Shown here one piece after another: positions 49,394 to 56,975 of a stretch of DNA of 64,000 bases. Position 1 is the first letter of the stretch. Each line of letters starts with the position of its first letter. A program made the position numbers and the translations under genes. A model generated the notes under the pieces. The model ran no database searches, was not told the origin of the DNA, and saw only the letters and a list, made by a program, of their open reading frames with translations. The stretch is from the IMG/VR virus record IMGVR_UViG_3300006037_000008, positions 1-64,000 of that record; one strand, given 5' to 3'. The DNA is from a virus.

Positions 49394-50108
49394 AGTATCT
49401 CTCAATCAATTTGGGAAGTGTCTCATCATACCGAAAATCCACCAGTTTGTATGCGGTCTTTACGTTCTCCCACTCAGACTGCAACAAACGAGAATACTTG
49501 CAATCTGTCAGCTCGGGATAGTCAAAACCTTTCTGCAGGGCTTCAGACAGCAAATGCTTGTGGTCCTCTGTTAAGGCGTTCCAACTGGTCTTACCGAACC
49601 CTTTGCACCCCTTGATATTATCCGAGGTATCACCCACCAAACTTTTGTATAGGTGAATATCAGTGGCCGAGACTTCAGACAAACTTTTTATCCAAGGGGT
49701 TCTGACACGGGCGCTCAAATTTAGAGTCTTCAAATCTGCGTCGGTCGTGTAGAGGATAATATCTCGGGTGGGGTTTGCCAGTCTTAATTTCTTGGCCAGA
49801 TATGCGATCACGTCATCTGCCTCCCACTGAGGGATTTCAATACGCGGCAAAGTCTGGTTGGCCTTGTAGTCGTTCATCAAGTCAAACACTGCAGAATCGA
49901 AGGGCTTTCTTGATCTGTTAGCCTTGTATTCTGGGTAGATGTCGCGTCGATAGCTGCGTGAATCAAAACCATCCCAGAACCAAAGGGTGCTGCCTTCGCT
50001 CTCCAAATCCTGCAAAGATTGCATGAAGGACTCGTAGCTGGGGTTGAGACTGTAGAGACGCATGAACACGTTATTGCCATCCATTAGGATGATTGGATTG
50101 CTACTCAT
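49371..50108 (-). CDS. 5'-3' exonuclease (FEN/T5 D15 type)
   Basis: The 245-residue protein has the flap-nuclease motifs ILMDGNNVFMRLYS (near 7), YPEYKANRSRKP (near 57), EADDVIAYLAKKL (near 96), YTTDADLKTL (near 117) and the H3TH segment LVGDTSDNIKGCKGFGKTSW (near 155). It removes RNA primers or flaps. It starts after a terminator hairpin (50124-50149) and overlaps the next gene. Confidence 0.88.
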   Translation of the reverse strand: MSSNPIILMDGNNVFMRLYSLNPSYESFMQSLQDLESEGSTLWFWDGFDSRSYRRDIYPEYKANRSRKPFDSAVFDLMNDYKANQTLPRIEIPQWEADDVIAYLAKKLRLANPTRDIILYTTDADLKTLNLSARVRTPWIKSLSEVSATDIHLYKSLVGDTSDNIKGCKGFGKTSWNALTEDHKHLLSEALQKGFDYPELTDCKYSRLLQSEWENVKTAYKLVDFRYDETLPKLIERYYVSGSKV

Positions 50109-50123
50109 AAAAAATCTCCATAG

Positions 50124-50149
50124 AAAAAACGACCCTTTCGGGTCGTTTT
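50124..50149 (-). terminator. Terminator after the 237-residue gene
   Basis: AAACGACCC and GGGTCGTTT pair around three to four bases and are followed by A/T-rich ends. It probably sets the ratio of the abundant 237-residue protein to the exonuclease. Confidence 0.75.
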
Positions 50150-50159
50150 AAATTTTAGC

Positions 50160-50873
50160 TTAAACCTCTAAGCTGCCGTCATCCAATCCAATCAAGCGTA
50201 GAGTGGGCATGGCATACTTGACGTTGTTGTTGCCGGTGGCCTCACGACCACTCAACTCAACGAGTACGTCTTCGCCTGCCCAACCTTTTGCGTTGATCTC
50301 ACGCATCACTGTGTTGATTGGCTTGCTGGTCATCAGTGTACCTGAATAGCCAACAATAGTACCTTCTTCAAGTTTAGCACCTTTGATGCCATTGGCCTTG
50401 ACCACCTCACCACGAATGCTCACACCAGCAAAAGGTCGGTTTTTCGGAAACTGTGCGGCACGCATCTGCACATAATCGAACCAAGGACGGCCGTTGTAGG
50501 CAGGATCGCTGCACTCGCCAACAGTTGTGCCACGGTCGAATGATTTTGCGTAGATTTGTTGGCTGCCGCCGTCCGAATTGTTCAGACCGTGGAAAGGTCG
50601 GAAACTACCACCCTGCGCTAAATCGGCCAGTTTAACTCGCAGAATTACATCAGTGAAGTTGTCTTCTTTGATAGCCACACCCATTTTTGTGATTTTCAGG
50701 AAGGAGCTAACTTCGCCTGCTGTCTCATTGAGATAGTCATCAATCGAGTATTGCTGCGCTGGGCTTGCCACGGAGAGGGCAGTTTGCGCTGGGGTTGACA
50801 CAACCGATTGTGGAACTGGTTGTGCTGCAGCTGCTTGGCTGATGATGTCGTCTAAGTTCATGTCGTTGCTCAT
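50160..50873 (-). CDS. Replication-block protein, single-strand-binding candidate
   Basis: The 237-residue protein starts at ATG 50873 with GAGAG upstream. A Ser/Ala/Gln/Pro-rich N-terminus (to about residue 45) is followed by a beta-rich core (FLKITKMGVAIKEDNFTDVI LRVK; AGVSIRGEVVKANGI; EEGTIVGYSG) and an acidic tip (GLDDGSLEV). No single-strand-binding protein is otherwise visible in this replication block, and an OB-like core with acidic end would fit. The family is not recognised, so this is a hypothesis. Upstream, AAGGAG precedes a four-codon frame (MIWP, near 50968-50982). Confidence 0.55.
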   Translation of the reverse strand: MSNDMNLDDIISQAAAAQPVPQSVVSTPAQTALSVASPAQQYSIDDYLNETAGEVSSFLKITKMGVAIKEDNFTDVILRVKLADLAQGGSFRPFHGLNNSDGGSQQIYAKSFDRGTTVGECSDPAYNGRPWFDYVQMRAAQFPKNRPFAGVSIRGEVVKANGIKGAKLEEGTIVGYSGTLMTSKPINTVMREINAKGWAGEDVLVELSGREATGNNNVKYAMPTLRLIGLDDGSLEV

Positions 50874-51133
50874 GGTATTACTCTCGCTATTGCTATTACA
50901 GAAAAGAAAGTTCAGGGAAAGTCCCGTGTTGCCCAGATCGTCTGGGTGAAGCAATTATGGCTAAGGCCAAATCATTGTGCAATCTCCTTTTGTATTCCGT
51001 TTGTAAATTGGCTATACTTAGTTCATACCCTAATAGCGGCCTAGTTCAGCTTCCCACTCTCAGCTAGTAACGAAGGTCCGAACGAAAGCTGCTTTTAGGG
51101 AGCCTCACATAAAAACACTGTGCTTAGTTACCA
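50874..51133 (-). other. Leader region of the replication block
   Basis: This gap of 260 bases holds no gene longer than a few codons. On the minus strand it carries a strong SD (AAGGAG) before the tiny frame MIWP-stop. A TATACT (51012-51017, plus strand) with a weak TTGTAT 17 bases upstream could be a plus-strand promoter, but nothing lies downstream on that strand. No clear minus-strand promoter is seen. Confidence 0.35.
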
Positions 51134-51199
51134 TCAGTCTATCTCATCATCCGCGTTACAGTCGTCTTGGTCGAGATTGAATTCAAGATAGGCGTTCAT
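51134..51199 (-). CDS. Acidic micropeptide, 21 residues (candidate)
   Basis: The product MNAYLEFNLDQDDCNADDEI plus D has eight Asp/Glu residues. ATG 51199 overlaps the stop of the 87-residue gene (ATGA), with GGGGTGA about six bases upstream. Overlap and SD support translation; the function is unknown. Its highly acidic character is that of small phage inhibitors that mimic DNA, but 21 residues is very short. Confidence 0.4.
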   Translation of the reverse strand: MNAYLEFNLDQDDCNADDEID

Positions 51200-51459
51200 A
51201 GATCACCCCGCGCCTTTGCGATTGCCTCCCGAACCGCTTTACCTGCATACCCAAGCAAGTGTGGCTCTGCGCTTTCCAAAGCTACCAACAACTCCGCGTT
51301 CTTTTGCTTGAGCGCGTCGATTTCTGCCTGTGCTTCGACCAGTTCACCACGCATATCAACAATCTCTTGATATGTGCTATCAAGTAATTCCTGCGCATCC
51401 TGAATGTCTTGGTCGGTCAAATGATCTTCGAGCTTTTGGCTCAGTTCGTTTAAGTTCAT
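51196..51459 (-). CDS. Small coiled-coil protein, 87 residues
   Basis: ATG 51459 has GAGG eight bases upstream. Residues 1-60 are a continuous amphipathic helix (MNLNELSQKLEDHLTDQDIQ, ELVEAQAEIDALKQKNAELL), and the end reads VREAIAKARGDL. It resembles small phage proteins of the early region that are rich in Glu and Lys. It overlaps the micropeptide gene by ATGA. Confidence 0.65.
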   Translation of the reverse strand: MNLNELSQKLEDHLTDQDIQDAQELLDSTYQEIVDMRGELVEAQAEIDALKQKNAELLVALESAEPHLLGYAGKAVREAIAKARGDL

Positions 51460-51494
51460 CTCAAAATCCTCGCCCCAACGATGGGGCTGTGTGG

Positions 51495-51557
51495 TTATGC
51501 AAAAAGGAACGCACATGCGATCGCAAAGCCCGCCGCCACAAAAAACAAATCATTCAT
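51495..51557 (-). CDS. Single-helix membrane micropeptide, 20 residues (candidate)
   Basis: The product MNDLFFVAAGFAIACAFLFA is a single hydrophobic helix. GAGG lies ten bases before ATG 51557. It is the first gene after the rha terminator at 51670-51695, 35 bases before the coiled-coil gene. Confidence 0.4.
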   Translation of the reverse strand: MNDLFFVAAGFAIACAFLFA

Positions 51558-51669
51558 CGCACACTATCCTCTAAGCGACACTTGCGTATCGTGCCATTCT
51601 TGGCGCTGCGGGGGATTGAATCGAGTATATCAAACACGGTGCGCGGTAGTTATTGGTTTTGTTGATATG

Positions 51670-51695
51670 AAAAAGCCCGCTTATTTGGCGGGCTT
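51670..51695 (-). terminator. Terminator after the second rha gene
   Basis: AAGCCCGC and GCGGGCTT pair around six to seven bases, followed on the minus strand by TTTTC. Confidence 0.8.
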
Positions 51696-51703
51696 GTGTT
51701 TGG

Positions 51704-52390
51704 CTAGAATTCAGATCCAATATCAATACAGTACACGTCGAGCCATGCCTGCGCAGGCCATGACTTCACAATACCCCAACGCGGGTCTACAACTTCAATC
51801 GGCTTTAACCCGCGTTCCTTGCACCACTTTTTCAGCGGTTGCCATTTATAGGCGTTGCCAGTCAGGTTTTGCACAGCAATGATAGTTGCATGACTCTTGC
51901 ACCGGCCAATCTCAGCTTGCAACGCGCTAACCTTGCGAGACGCGGCGGACGCTGTAGCCATGGCAGTGGCTTCACGCTTGCTCCCAATTTGTGCTTTGGT
52001 GGCAATGGCATGATCCCGTTCGGCGATAGCTTGCAAGCGGCCTTGTTCGGCCTGCATTGCTATTTGCAGTATTTCAAGGGTGGTCAATTCAGCAGGTGTT
52101 TTGGTCTGTGCCGCTTCGAGTTCTTGCCAGCGGTCAACCACAGCAGCAGTGAATTCTGGCGACAGACGGGCAACAATCACTAGACTGTCGCGCTTGTCTG
52201 ACAAATACTCAGTGTAGTTTTGTCGGTTTTGAGGATGGATGTATTCATGGGGTGTCGTATTTTTTACGATACCCGCTTCGATCAGCGAGCGGACAAGCTT
52301 CAGTACGTTGTCGTGCTGCTTGCCTGTAAGCTGCGCAATTTCGCGGCTAGTCATCACCTGAGCAGACGCTGCTTTGATTAAATCACTCAT
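51704..52390 (-). CDS. rha: Rha family regulatory protein, second copy
   Basis: The 228-residue protein has the Rha domain in a clearer form: AQVMTSREIAQLTGKQHDNV LKLV (near 13-36), TTPHEYIHPQNRQNYTEYLS, and LVIVARLSPEFTAAVVDRWQELEAA. The C-terminal half has the KilA-C/antirepressor look (EATAMATASAASRKVSALQA, then WCKERGLKPIEVVDPRWGIV). The protein likely binds DNA and controls host or prophage genes. It is only distantly like the Rha protein at 530-1261, although both have similar leaders. A terminator follows. Confidence 0.8.
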   Translation of the reverse strand: MSDLIKAASAQVMTSREIAQLTGKQHDNVLKLVRSLIEAGIVKNTTPHEYIHPQNRQNYTEYLSDKRDSLVIVARLSPEFTAAVVDRWQELEAAQTKTPAELTTLEILQIAMQAEQGRLQAIAERDHAIATKAQIGSKREATAMATASAASRKVSALQAEIGRCKSHATIIAVQNLTGNAYKWQPLKKWCKERGLKPIEVVDPRWGIVKSWPAQAWLDVYCIDIGSEF

Positions 52391-52407
52391 AATTTTCACT
52401 CATAAAA

Positions 52408-52520
52408 AAGCCGTGCATTCGTTACTGTGGTGGAAGATGGGTCGAGTAGCCCAAACACAGCAAAAAACACACGGCGTTTTTCAACTCGAATTCTACTTCA
52501 TTGCACGGCTTCCACACCAC
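52408..52520 (-). promoter_or_regulatory. Structured leader (attenuator candidate) of the second rha gene
   Basis: On the minus strand GTGGTGTGGAAG (52520-52509) can pair with CTTCCACCAC (52436-52427) with a two-base bulge, and AAGCCGTGCA (52511-52502) can pair perfectly with TGCACGGCTT (52417-52408), which is followed by a T-run like a terminator. The helices cross (A-B-A'-B'), and A and B share three bases, so they compete. A nested hairpin (CTGTG/CACAG and TGGG/CCCA) lies between. A 32-codon frame from GTG 52520 to TAA 52422 covers the switch and could be a leader peptide. TATATT (near 52532-52537) with ATGTCA 16 bases upstream is a likely promoter. Confidence 0.5.
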
Positions 52521-52720
52521 GCAACAAGTAAAATATAGCACGATTCTGATGGGTGACATATGAATAAAAGTTATCGGTTAATTTTGATCTATAAATATTA
52601 TTGATTAATAGTTTTTTGCGCAGCAGGGTGTGATGGTCGAGCCGCCACACTCACCGCTAGACAAAGACCGGCCAGTCTTGTGAGTGCAGCTTCTCTCCGT
52701 TGGGGCGTGGCGGCAAACCG

Positions 52721-52951
52721 TCAAACACGGCTTGGGTGAGCTTTTTGAGTTTGGGTGTGGGGCAGTCTGATCACATGACCCCCGACATCCAAATCGAGCG
52801 CAGTCGCTTCGCACGGCCACCACGACTCGTCATCAAAATAATACGCAAGCCCATCTTTAGCCTTGTAAAAAGCCCCTGTTTTTAGGTTTTGATGCGTCGC
52901 ACCCTCAGGCGCGTTTTTCCAGTCTGTTTGTACTTCGGTCATCTCACTCAT
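52721..52951 (-). CDS. Hypothetical protein, 76 residues
   Basis: The protein starts MSEMTEVQTDWKNAPEGATH and contains FYKAKDGLAYYFDDESWWPCEAT, a pattern common in small phage proteins that carry a WKNAPEGATH-like start and Trp-rich middle. It is acidic. The start overlaps the stop of the upstream gene (ATGA). The 200 bases downstream to the rha leader hold no supported gene. Confidence 0.6.
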   Translation of the reverse strand: MSEMTEVQTDWKNAPEGATHQNLKTGAFYKAKDGLAYYFDDESWWPCEATALDLDVGGHVIRLPHTQTQKAHPSRV

Positions 52952-53118
52952 CCTTTACAAAAAATGATAGGGAAGAAGCCAGCCTGAGCCAGCTCCTGTT
53001 CGCGGATTTTCATTGCCTCGTAGCAGGTTGCAATGCTTTGATAAACTCTTGGTTTCTCACAACTTTGATAAGTGCCAGCCTTGGTGGTGATGCAAGCGAT
53101 AAGGATTAGAGTGTTCAT
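52948..53118 (-). CDS. Small protein with signal-like N-terminus, 56 residues
   Basis: ATG 53118 has GGAG upstream and overlaps the preceding stop (ATGA). The N-terminus MNTLILIACITTKAGTYQSC could be a signal or short membrane anchor. The rest has three more Cys and ends AGFFPIIFCKG. It may be a small periplasmic or membrane-bound protein with disulfides. The family is unknown. Confidence 0.6.
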   Translation of the reverse strand: MNTLILIACITTKAGTYQSCEKPRVYQSIATCYEAMKIREQELAQAGFFPIIFCKG

Positions 53119-53762
53119 GAAACTCTCCACGACATTAGAGCTTGAAAAACTTCAGGCTTTAACTCCGCTTGGTAATGCAAAGCAGCAAGCTTGACTTGAG
53201 CTTCCTTTGCAATAACATAGGCTTGATACGCTTTTTCTGGGCAATCAAATGAGCCTAGCTGAACCGCCTCCCCAAAAGAGTTCACTCTGGCTCTAAACTT
53301 TCCTTGCTTTTTAACAAAAGTCACACCTCTAGGCCACTGCCCTCTACGCTTGGCGTAGTCATTCAAAAGTTTATTGATTTGCTGAGGAACAAACCTACAA
53401 AAGTCTGGACTATAAAGTTTATTACCTTTTGCCAGAATATCTTTATCTAGGTGTTTGCCTTCTGGCTTACCTTGGTAGGCTACTTGAGCATTGACCCATT
53501 CAAGGAAACAAGCAAAAGAAAGCCACTCTTGGCAGCAGTCCACCTGCTTATAGGTTGGTTGCTTATTCTTCGTGACCACAGAGTAGCTTCTTTTTAGCAT
53601 GTCAGACCAGATCTCGTACTGCCAAAGAAGTTTGCCCTTTATTCTGATCTGAAAGGGAACGTCAACTCTCCCTACCCCCTGATTGGTTGGAGGGACTGAA
53701 ATCCTCTCTACTGTCTTTAAGGCATCTACCTCATTTTGCGTAAGTTTTAACTTCAAGATCAC
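53115..53762 (-). CDS. AP2-domain HNH-like (homing endonuclease-like) protein
   Basis: The 215-residue protein has EIWSDMLKRSYSVVTKNKQP TYKQ (near 50), CCQEWLSFACFLEWVNAQ, LDKDILAKGNKLYSPDFCRFVP (near 105) and an AP2-like end GVTFVKKQGKFRARVNSFGE. These features are typical of phage AP2/HNH homing-like endonucleases that insert among other genes. The His-Asn-His residues are only partly visible, so activity is uncertain. The start overlaps the helicase gene by 32 bases; AAGGAG favours TTG 53756 over GTG 53762. Confidence 0.65.
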   Translation of the reverse strand: MILKLKLTQNEVDALKTVERISVPPTNQGVGRVDVPFQIRIKGKLLWQYEIWSDMLKRSYSVVTKNKQPTYKQVDCCQEWLSFACFLEWVNAQVAYQGKPEGKHLDKDILAKGNKLYSPDFCRFVPQQINKLLNDYAKRRGQWPRGVTFVKKQGKFRARVNSFGEAVQLGSFDCPEKAYQAYVIAKEAQVKLAALHYQAELKPEVFQALMSWRVS

Positions 53763-55185
53763 TCTCCTTCATTCTCGGAAATGTCAGTACAGGACATTCT
53801 GCACTGACCTTGTTACTGTTAATAGAGTTTGCACGAACTTTAACCAGCATCAGTTGTTCAATTGTATCTCTATACTCAAGTATAACAATGCGAAGCGGGT
53901 TAGGTCTAACTCCCCGCTTCGCTCTAGCCACTGCTTGAGTAAAATCATCATCCCCGTAGTCCATAGAGTGGAAGATGATTATATCCAGGTGAGCCCAGTT
54001 AAATCCCGTGCCTGCCGTCTTCGGGGAAGCAACTACAAAATCTAAGTTACCCGCCCTGAACTCCGTATCAACTTGATTACGCTCAACAGAACTGACAGAA
54101 CCGTTGATAAGACCCCCTCGGAAACCTAGCTTCTCCAAGTGGATTTTGATCCGTTCCTGCTCGAAGGTGAAGGGTGCAAAGATCGCCACAGGGTTACCCT
54201 CAGCCATATAGCTGGCCAAGCGTTCTTCCTTGGCAGTTGCCTTCTGACCAATCAGGTCCAGATGTTGAAAATCCACCGCCTGACCTGAGGCATCCCAACC
54301 CACCGGAATCCGGATCTTGTGTGGGTGGTTCAAGATTTGACGGCAACGAAGCGTGGCTTGGGCAGGTGCGCTCCCCATATCAATTGACTCCTGCAACTCA
54401 AGCACGCCCTCTTGCTCGAATTGTCGGTAAACCTTCTCATGCTCCCCGCTCAGGTCTACAGTGTCTCGCACAATATATTCCTCAACCTCACCATAGACTT
54501 GGCGGGAGGTGTGGCAGATTGAATTGCGGTACAGCAGAGCGTTCAGAATTTCGTGGTTTTGCCAGTTGATTACACTGCCAAACGTATCAGTCACTTCATG
54601 AGTCCCTTGGAAGAACCGATAGGTTTTATAGAACATCGGTTCAATGACCCGACAATAAATGTAGGCGGATGTGAGCTTGCCGTAGGGTGTTGGGGTGGCA
54701 GTGAGAAATTTGACTTCGATGTCCGCTCTTCTTTGGCAAAGGGTGTCGAATTTCTGAGTGCGCTTTGAGTTGTACCCTCGGTAATACATGTGAGGTTCAT
54801 CGCAAATGATCGCAAATACATTCGAGCCTTTGAGATCAGGCCAGTAGTTGAGGATGTAATCTGCAAAACCTTCGGCAGTGCATAGAAAAACCTTGGCTTT
54901 TGTGTCGGCCAATACTTCCAGTTTCTTGGCCTTGGTGCCGACCAGTTTTACTATCTCAGACTCGTGTAGACCCGTCCAAGCGAGTAGCTCGGACTGATTC
55001 TTGTTGATCAGGCTGGTAGGTTGAATCCAAATTACGCGCTTGTTCAAATGCTTCACCACATAGCGGGTGTAGACGCAAGCTGGGGCGGTTTTACCCGTCC
55101 CAGCCTGACTACGATCCAACATGCGTGGGGTGTGCATCAAGCGAGCAAGTGTTTGCTTCTGAGCATCCCGCAGCGTTAATGTCAT
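53731..55185 (-). CDS. SNF2/DEAD-type helicase
   Basis: The 484-residue protein has motif I RSQAGTGKTAPA (near 27), motif Ia VIWIQPTSLINK, motif II ICDEPHMYYRG (near 128), motif III FLTATPTPYGK (near 158) and motif VI QAVARAKRGVRPNPLRIVIL (near 430). Such SF2 translocases in phages act in replication start, recombination or chromatin clearing. It overlaps the upstream gene by ATGA. The DEPH motif (rather than DEAH) is a family variant. Confidence 0.88.
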   Translation of the reverse strand: MTLTLRDAQKQTLARLMHTPRMLDRSQAGTGKTAPACVYTRYVVKHLNKRVIWIQPTSLINKNQSELLAWTGLHESEIVKLVGTKAKKLEVLADTKAKVFLCTAEGFADYILNYWPDLKGSNVFAIICDEPHMYYRGYNSKRTQKFDTLCQRRADIEVKFLTATPTPYGKLTSAYIYCRVIEPMFYKTYRFFQGTHEVTDTFGSVINWQNHEILNALLYRNSICHTSRQVYGEVEEYIVRDTVDLSGEHEKVYRQFEQEGVLELQESIDMGSAPAQATLRCRQILNHPHKIRIPVGWDASGQAVDFQHLDLIGQKATAKEERLASYMAEGNPVAIFAPFTFEQERIKIHLEKLGFRGGLINGSVSSVERNQVDTEFRAGNLDFVVASPKTAGTGFNWAHLDIIIFHSMDYGDDDFTQAVARAKRGVRPNPLRIVILEYRDTIEQLMLVKVRANSINSNKVSAECPVLTFPRMKESDLEVKTYAK

Positions 55186-55559
55186 TTGAAGGTAACCCTT
55201 ACACTTGGTTTGGTGGAGATTAGGTTGGCGGGTAGAAACTTGGCAGTCTTCTCTGCCGAAATAGTCACATACTCGCTTGGATTGATCTGTTGCTCAGCCA
55301 TCCAGCTTAGGGCGGCGGAGTTGTCATTGACGACCCTTGTGTTGACCAGTGTGATCTTCATGCTGTTGCCAAAGCCTAGGGATTGGCTGCCGTCGCTCGC
55401 CACCCCTTTTGCATATTCCTTGAGCGCCTGCTCAAGTTTTTCAATCTGGCGAATAGCTGCCGAATGTTCATCCAGCAGTGTTTGACGTAGGTCTAGCGCC
55501 TCCTGCAATGCAGCATGGTCGAAGCAGTCGAGACGAGCGATTAGTTCGGAGTAGTTCAT
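55182..55559 (-). CDS. Hypothetical protein, 125 residues
   Basis: The N-terminal half is a coiled coil (ALDLRQTLLDEHSAAIRQIE KLEQALKEYA, about 20-50). The C-terminal half is mixed (MKITLVNTRVVNDNSAALSW MAEQ). It overlaps both neighbours by ATGA, so it is translated with the helicase and may be its partner. No family is recognised. Confidence 0.65.
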   Translation of the reverse strand: MNYSELIARLDCFDHAALQEALDLRQTLLDEHSAAIRQIEKLEQALKEYAKGVASDGSQSLGFGNSMKITLVNTRVVNDNSAALSWMAEQQINPSEYVTISAEKTAKFLPANLISTKPSVRVTFK

Positions 55560-55933
55560 GGGTAATCATCATCCATTGGGTCGAGGTCATAGAACTTGGG
55601 TTTAGATGTTTCGGTGAAATCTTTAGGTTGGGTTTTTCGGGTTGGTTTGACAGAACCTACCAAAGGAGCTTCAGTAGGTTTGGTGAGTTTTAGAAAATCT
55701 GCGTTGAACCCAGCATTGTTGATCAGTGCCAAGATTTCAAACAGTTCACCTAAAGTTACTCGGGCATGTTCATGGACTTCAAGTTTGGGACTAAACCCAT
55801 TCTTGGTGAGAGCTTTGAGAATGCTGTTCTCCAGCTTCTCATTGCTAGAAACCTCCAGATACCGCAGAAGCAGTACCTGAAAGTCTTGCTGTGCCTTTTG
55901 CTCAGCCTTGCTGAGGGCAGGTAGGATCCTCAT
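55556..55933 (-). CDS. Hypothetical protein, 125 residues
   Basis: The protein is helical in residues 1-80 (LSKAEQKAQQDFQVLLLRYL, VTLGELFEILALINNAGF) with a basic Pro/Thr/Lys-rich linker and an acidic end (FYDLDPMDDDYP). ATGA overlaps link it to both neighbours in the early operon. The function is unknown. Confidence 0.65.
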   Translation of the reverse strand: MRILPALSKAEQKAQQDFQVLLLRYLEVSSNEKLENSILKALTKNGFSPKLEVHEHARVTLGELFEILALINNAGFNADFLKLTKPTEAPLVGSVKPTRKTQPKDFTETSKPKFYDLDPMDDDYP

Positions 55934-56160
55934 TTTGAGGGGATCAGTCGATCAACCGCATTGGCCAGCCTTACCAGAATTAGGCTTGCATAGTTGATCA
56001 CAGCTGCCAGAATTAGTAGCAAAGCGAAGGTGAAAATCCAAGGAAAATAGAGTAGCCAAAGCATGGATTTTCGCTTCGTTTGCACCTGAAAAACGATCAA
56101 GGTAGACCACAAGCTAAAGACTACCAGTGTAGTCAGATAAGGGTCATAGATCATGGGCAT
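55930..56160 (-). CDS. Small membrane protein, 76 residues
   Basis: Two hydrophobic segments, LTTLVVFSLWSTLIVFQV and MLWLLYFPWIFTFALLLILAAVI, are joined by a basic loop (QTKRKS). ATG 56160 follows GGTGA; ATG 56154 is also possible. It overlaps the upstream gene by 17 bases. An inner-membrane early protein is likely, for example in superinfection exclusion, but this is not shown. Confidence 0.6.
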   Translation of the reverse strand: MPMIYDPYLTTLVVFSLWSTLIVFQVQTKRKSMLWLLYFPWIFTFALLLILAAVINYASLILVRLANAVDRLIPSK

Positions 56161-56533
56161 CAATTTCACCGTTGAGAACCTGTTGGATTGAAAAATTCAA
56201 GATTGCCTCGGCAGTCTTGGCTGGGTTATGTTTTGGCAAATTGGGCATACTTCGATACAAAACCTTGTTGAACTCAGCAACCACCGAGACAATAGAAAAG
56301 GCAGGCCAAGCGGGTTTGGGTAGAACCCGAATATCCAGTTCGAGGGTTACTGGGTCGTAGTATTGAATACTCTGATCACCAATGCACACCTGACAAGCCT
56401 TTCCAGAATTGTAGTAGACCAAAACATTCGTGCCAATTTTATAGCGATTGCGTCTAGCCTTGCTCACCATGTCGTGTGTATCTTGTATCAGTTGGTGAAT
56501 CAACTTGTGATAGGGGCTAACGAATTTGGCCAA
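56144..56533 (-). CDS. Hypothetical protein, 129 residues
   Basis: The protein starts MAKFVSPYHKLIHQLIQDTH with a basic helical N-terminus (VSKARRNRYKIGTNVLVYY), then CQVCIGDQSIQYYDPVTLEL, and a helical end. It overlaps its neighbours by 17 bases each. It belongs to the block of early small genes; no family is recognised. Confidence 0.6.
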   Translation of the reverse strand: MAKFVSPYHKLIHQLIQDTHDMVSKARRNRYKIGTNVLVYYNSGKACQVCIGDQSIQYYDPVTLELDIRVLPKPAWPAFSIVSVVAEFNKVLYRSMPNLPKHNPAKTAEAILNFSIQQVLNGEIDAHDL

Positions 56534-56975
56534 GGTTGACCTCCGGATTTACGATTGCGTAGGTAGGAGTGTTGTGGACTAATCGGGCAAGCAGCAGATC
56601 GCCGACCTTACAGCCCAGCTGCTCAGCCTCACGATTGATTAAGAGAGGGCTGGTCAAGCCCTCATAACCTAATGCCTCGGACTGGCACTTGAGCAAAACT
56701 TCATCCGGAGCTTCCAAGATTTCCAGTCTTAGCCCATCTCGTGCCGAGTAAACTACGCCCAGCAGGAAGTCTGGTTTTTGGGTGCTGTAGAGTAGAATGT
56801 CTGCCCCGCTGTAGTAGGGATGCAGCGTTTTATACTGCTCCATCAAACCCATCATGCCTCTGGCTCGCCACTGGGCTGTGTCCACCTTTGTCTTGGGTTG
56901 TAGGGGTAGATTCATTGGCCACGCGAGGCGGCCGGTGGTGTCGATGGATTGCAGGACATCAGTTGCTTTGATCAT
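56517..56975 (-). CDS. Hypothetical protein, 152 residues
   Basis: ATG 56975 (MIKATDVLQSIDTTGRLAWP) is chosen because it overlaps the upstream gene end by 17 bases with GAGA upstream; a longer frame lacks an SD. It is a mixed alpha/beta protein with ILLYSTQKPDFLLGVVYSAR and GCKVGDLLLARLVHNTP. The family is unknown. Confidence 0.6.
   Translation of the reverse strand: MIKATDVLQSIDTTGRLAWPMNLPLQPKTKVDTAQWRARGMMGLMEQYKTLHPYYSGADILLYSTQKPDFLLGVVYSARDGLRLEILEAPDEVLLKCQSEALGYEGLTSPLLINREAEQLGCKVGDLLLARLVHNTPTYAIVNPEVNLGQIR

Noticed and set aside
52605-52823. Minus-strand 72-codon ORF rich in Cys and Ser
   Set aside because: It overlaps the 76-residue gene in another frame, lacks an SD and has a composition unlike its neighbours.
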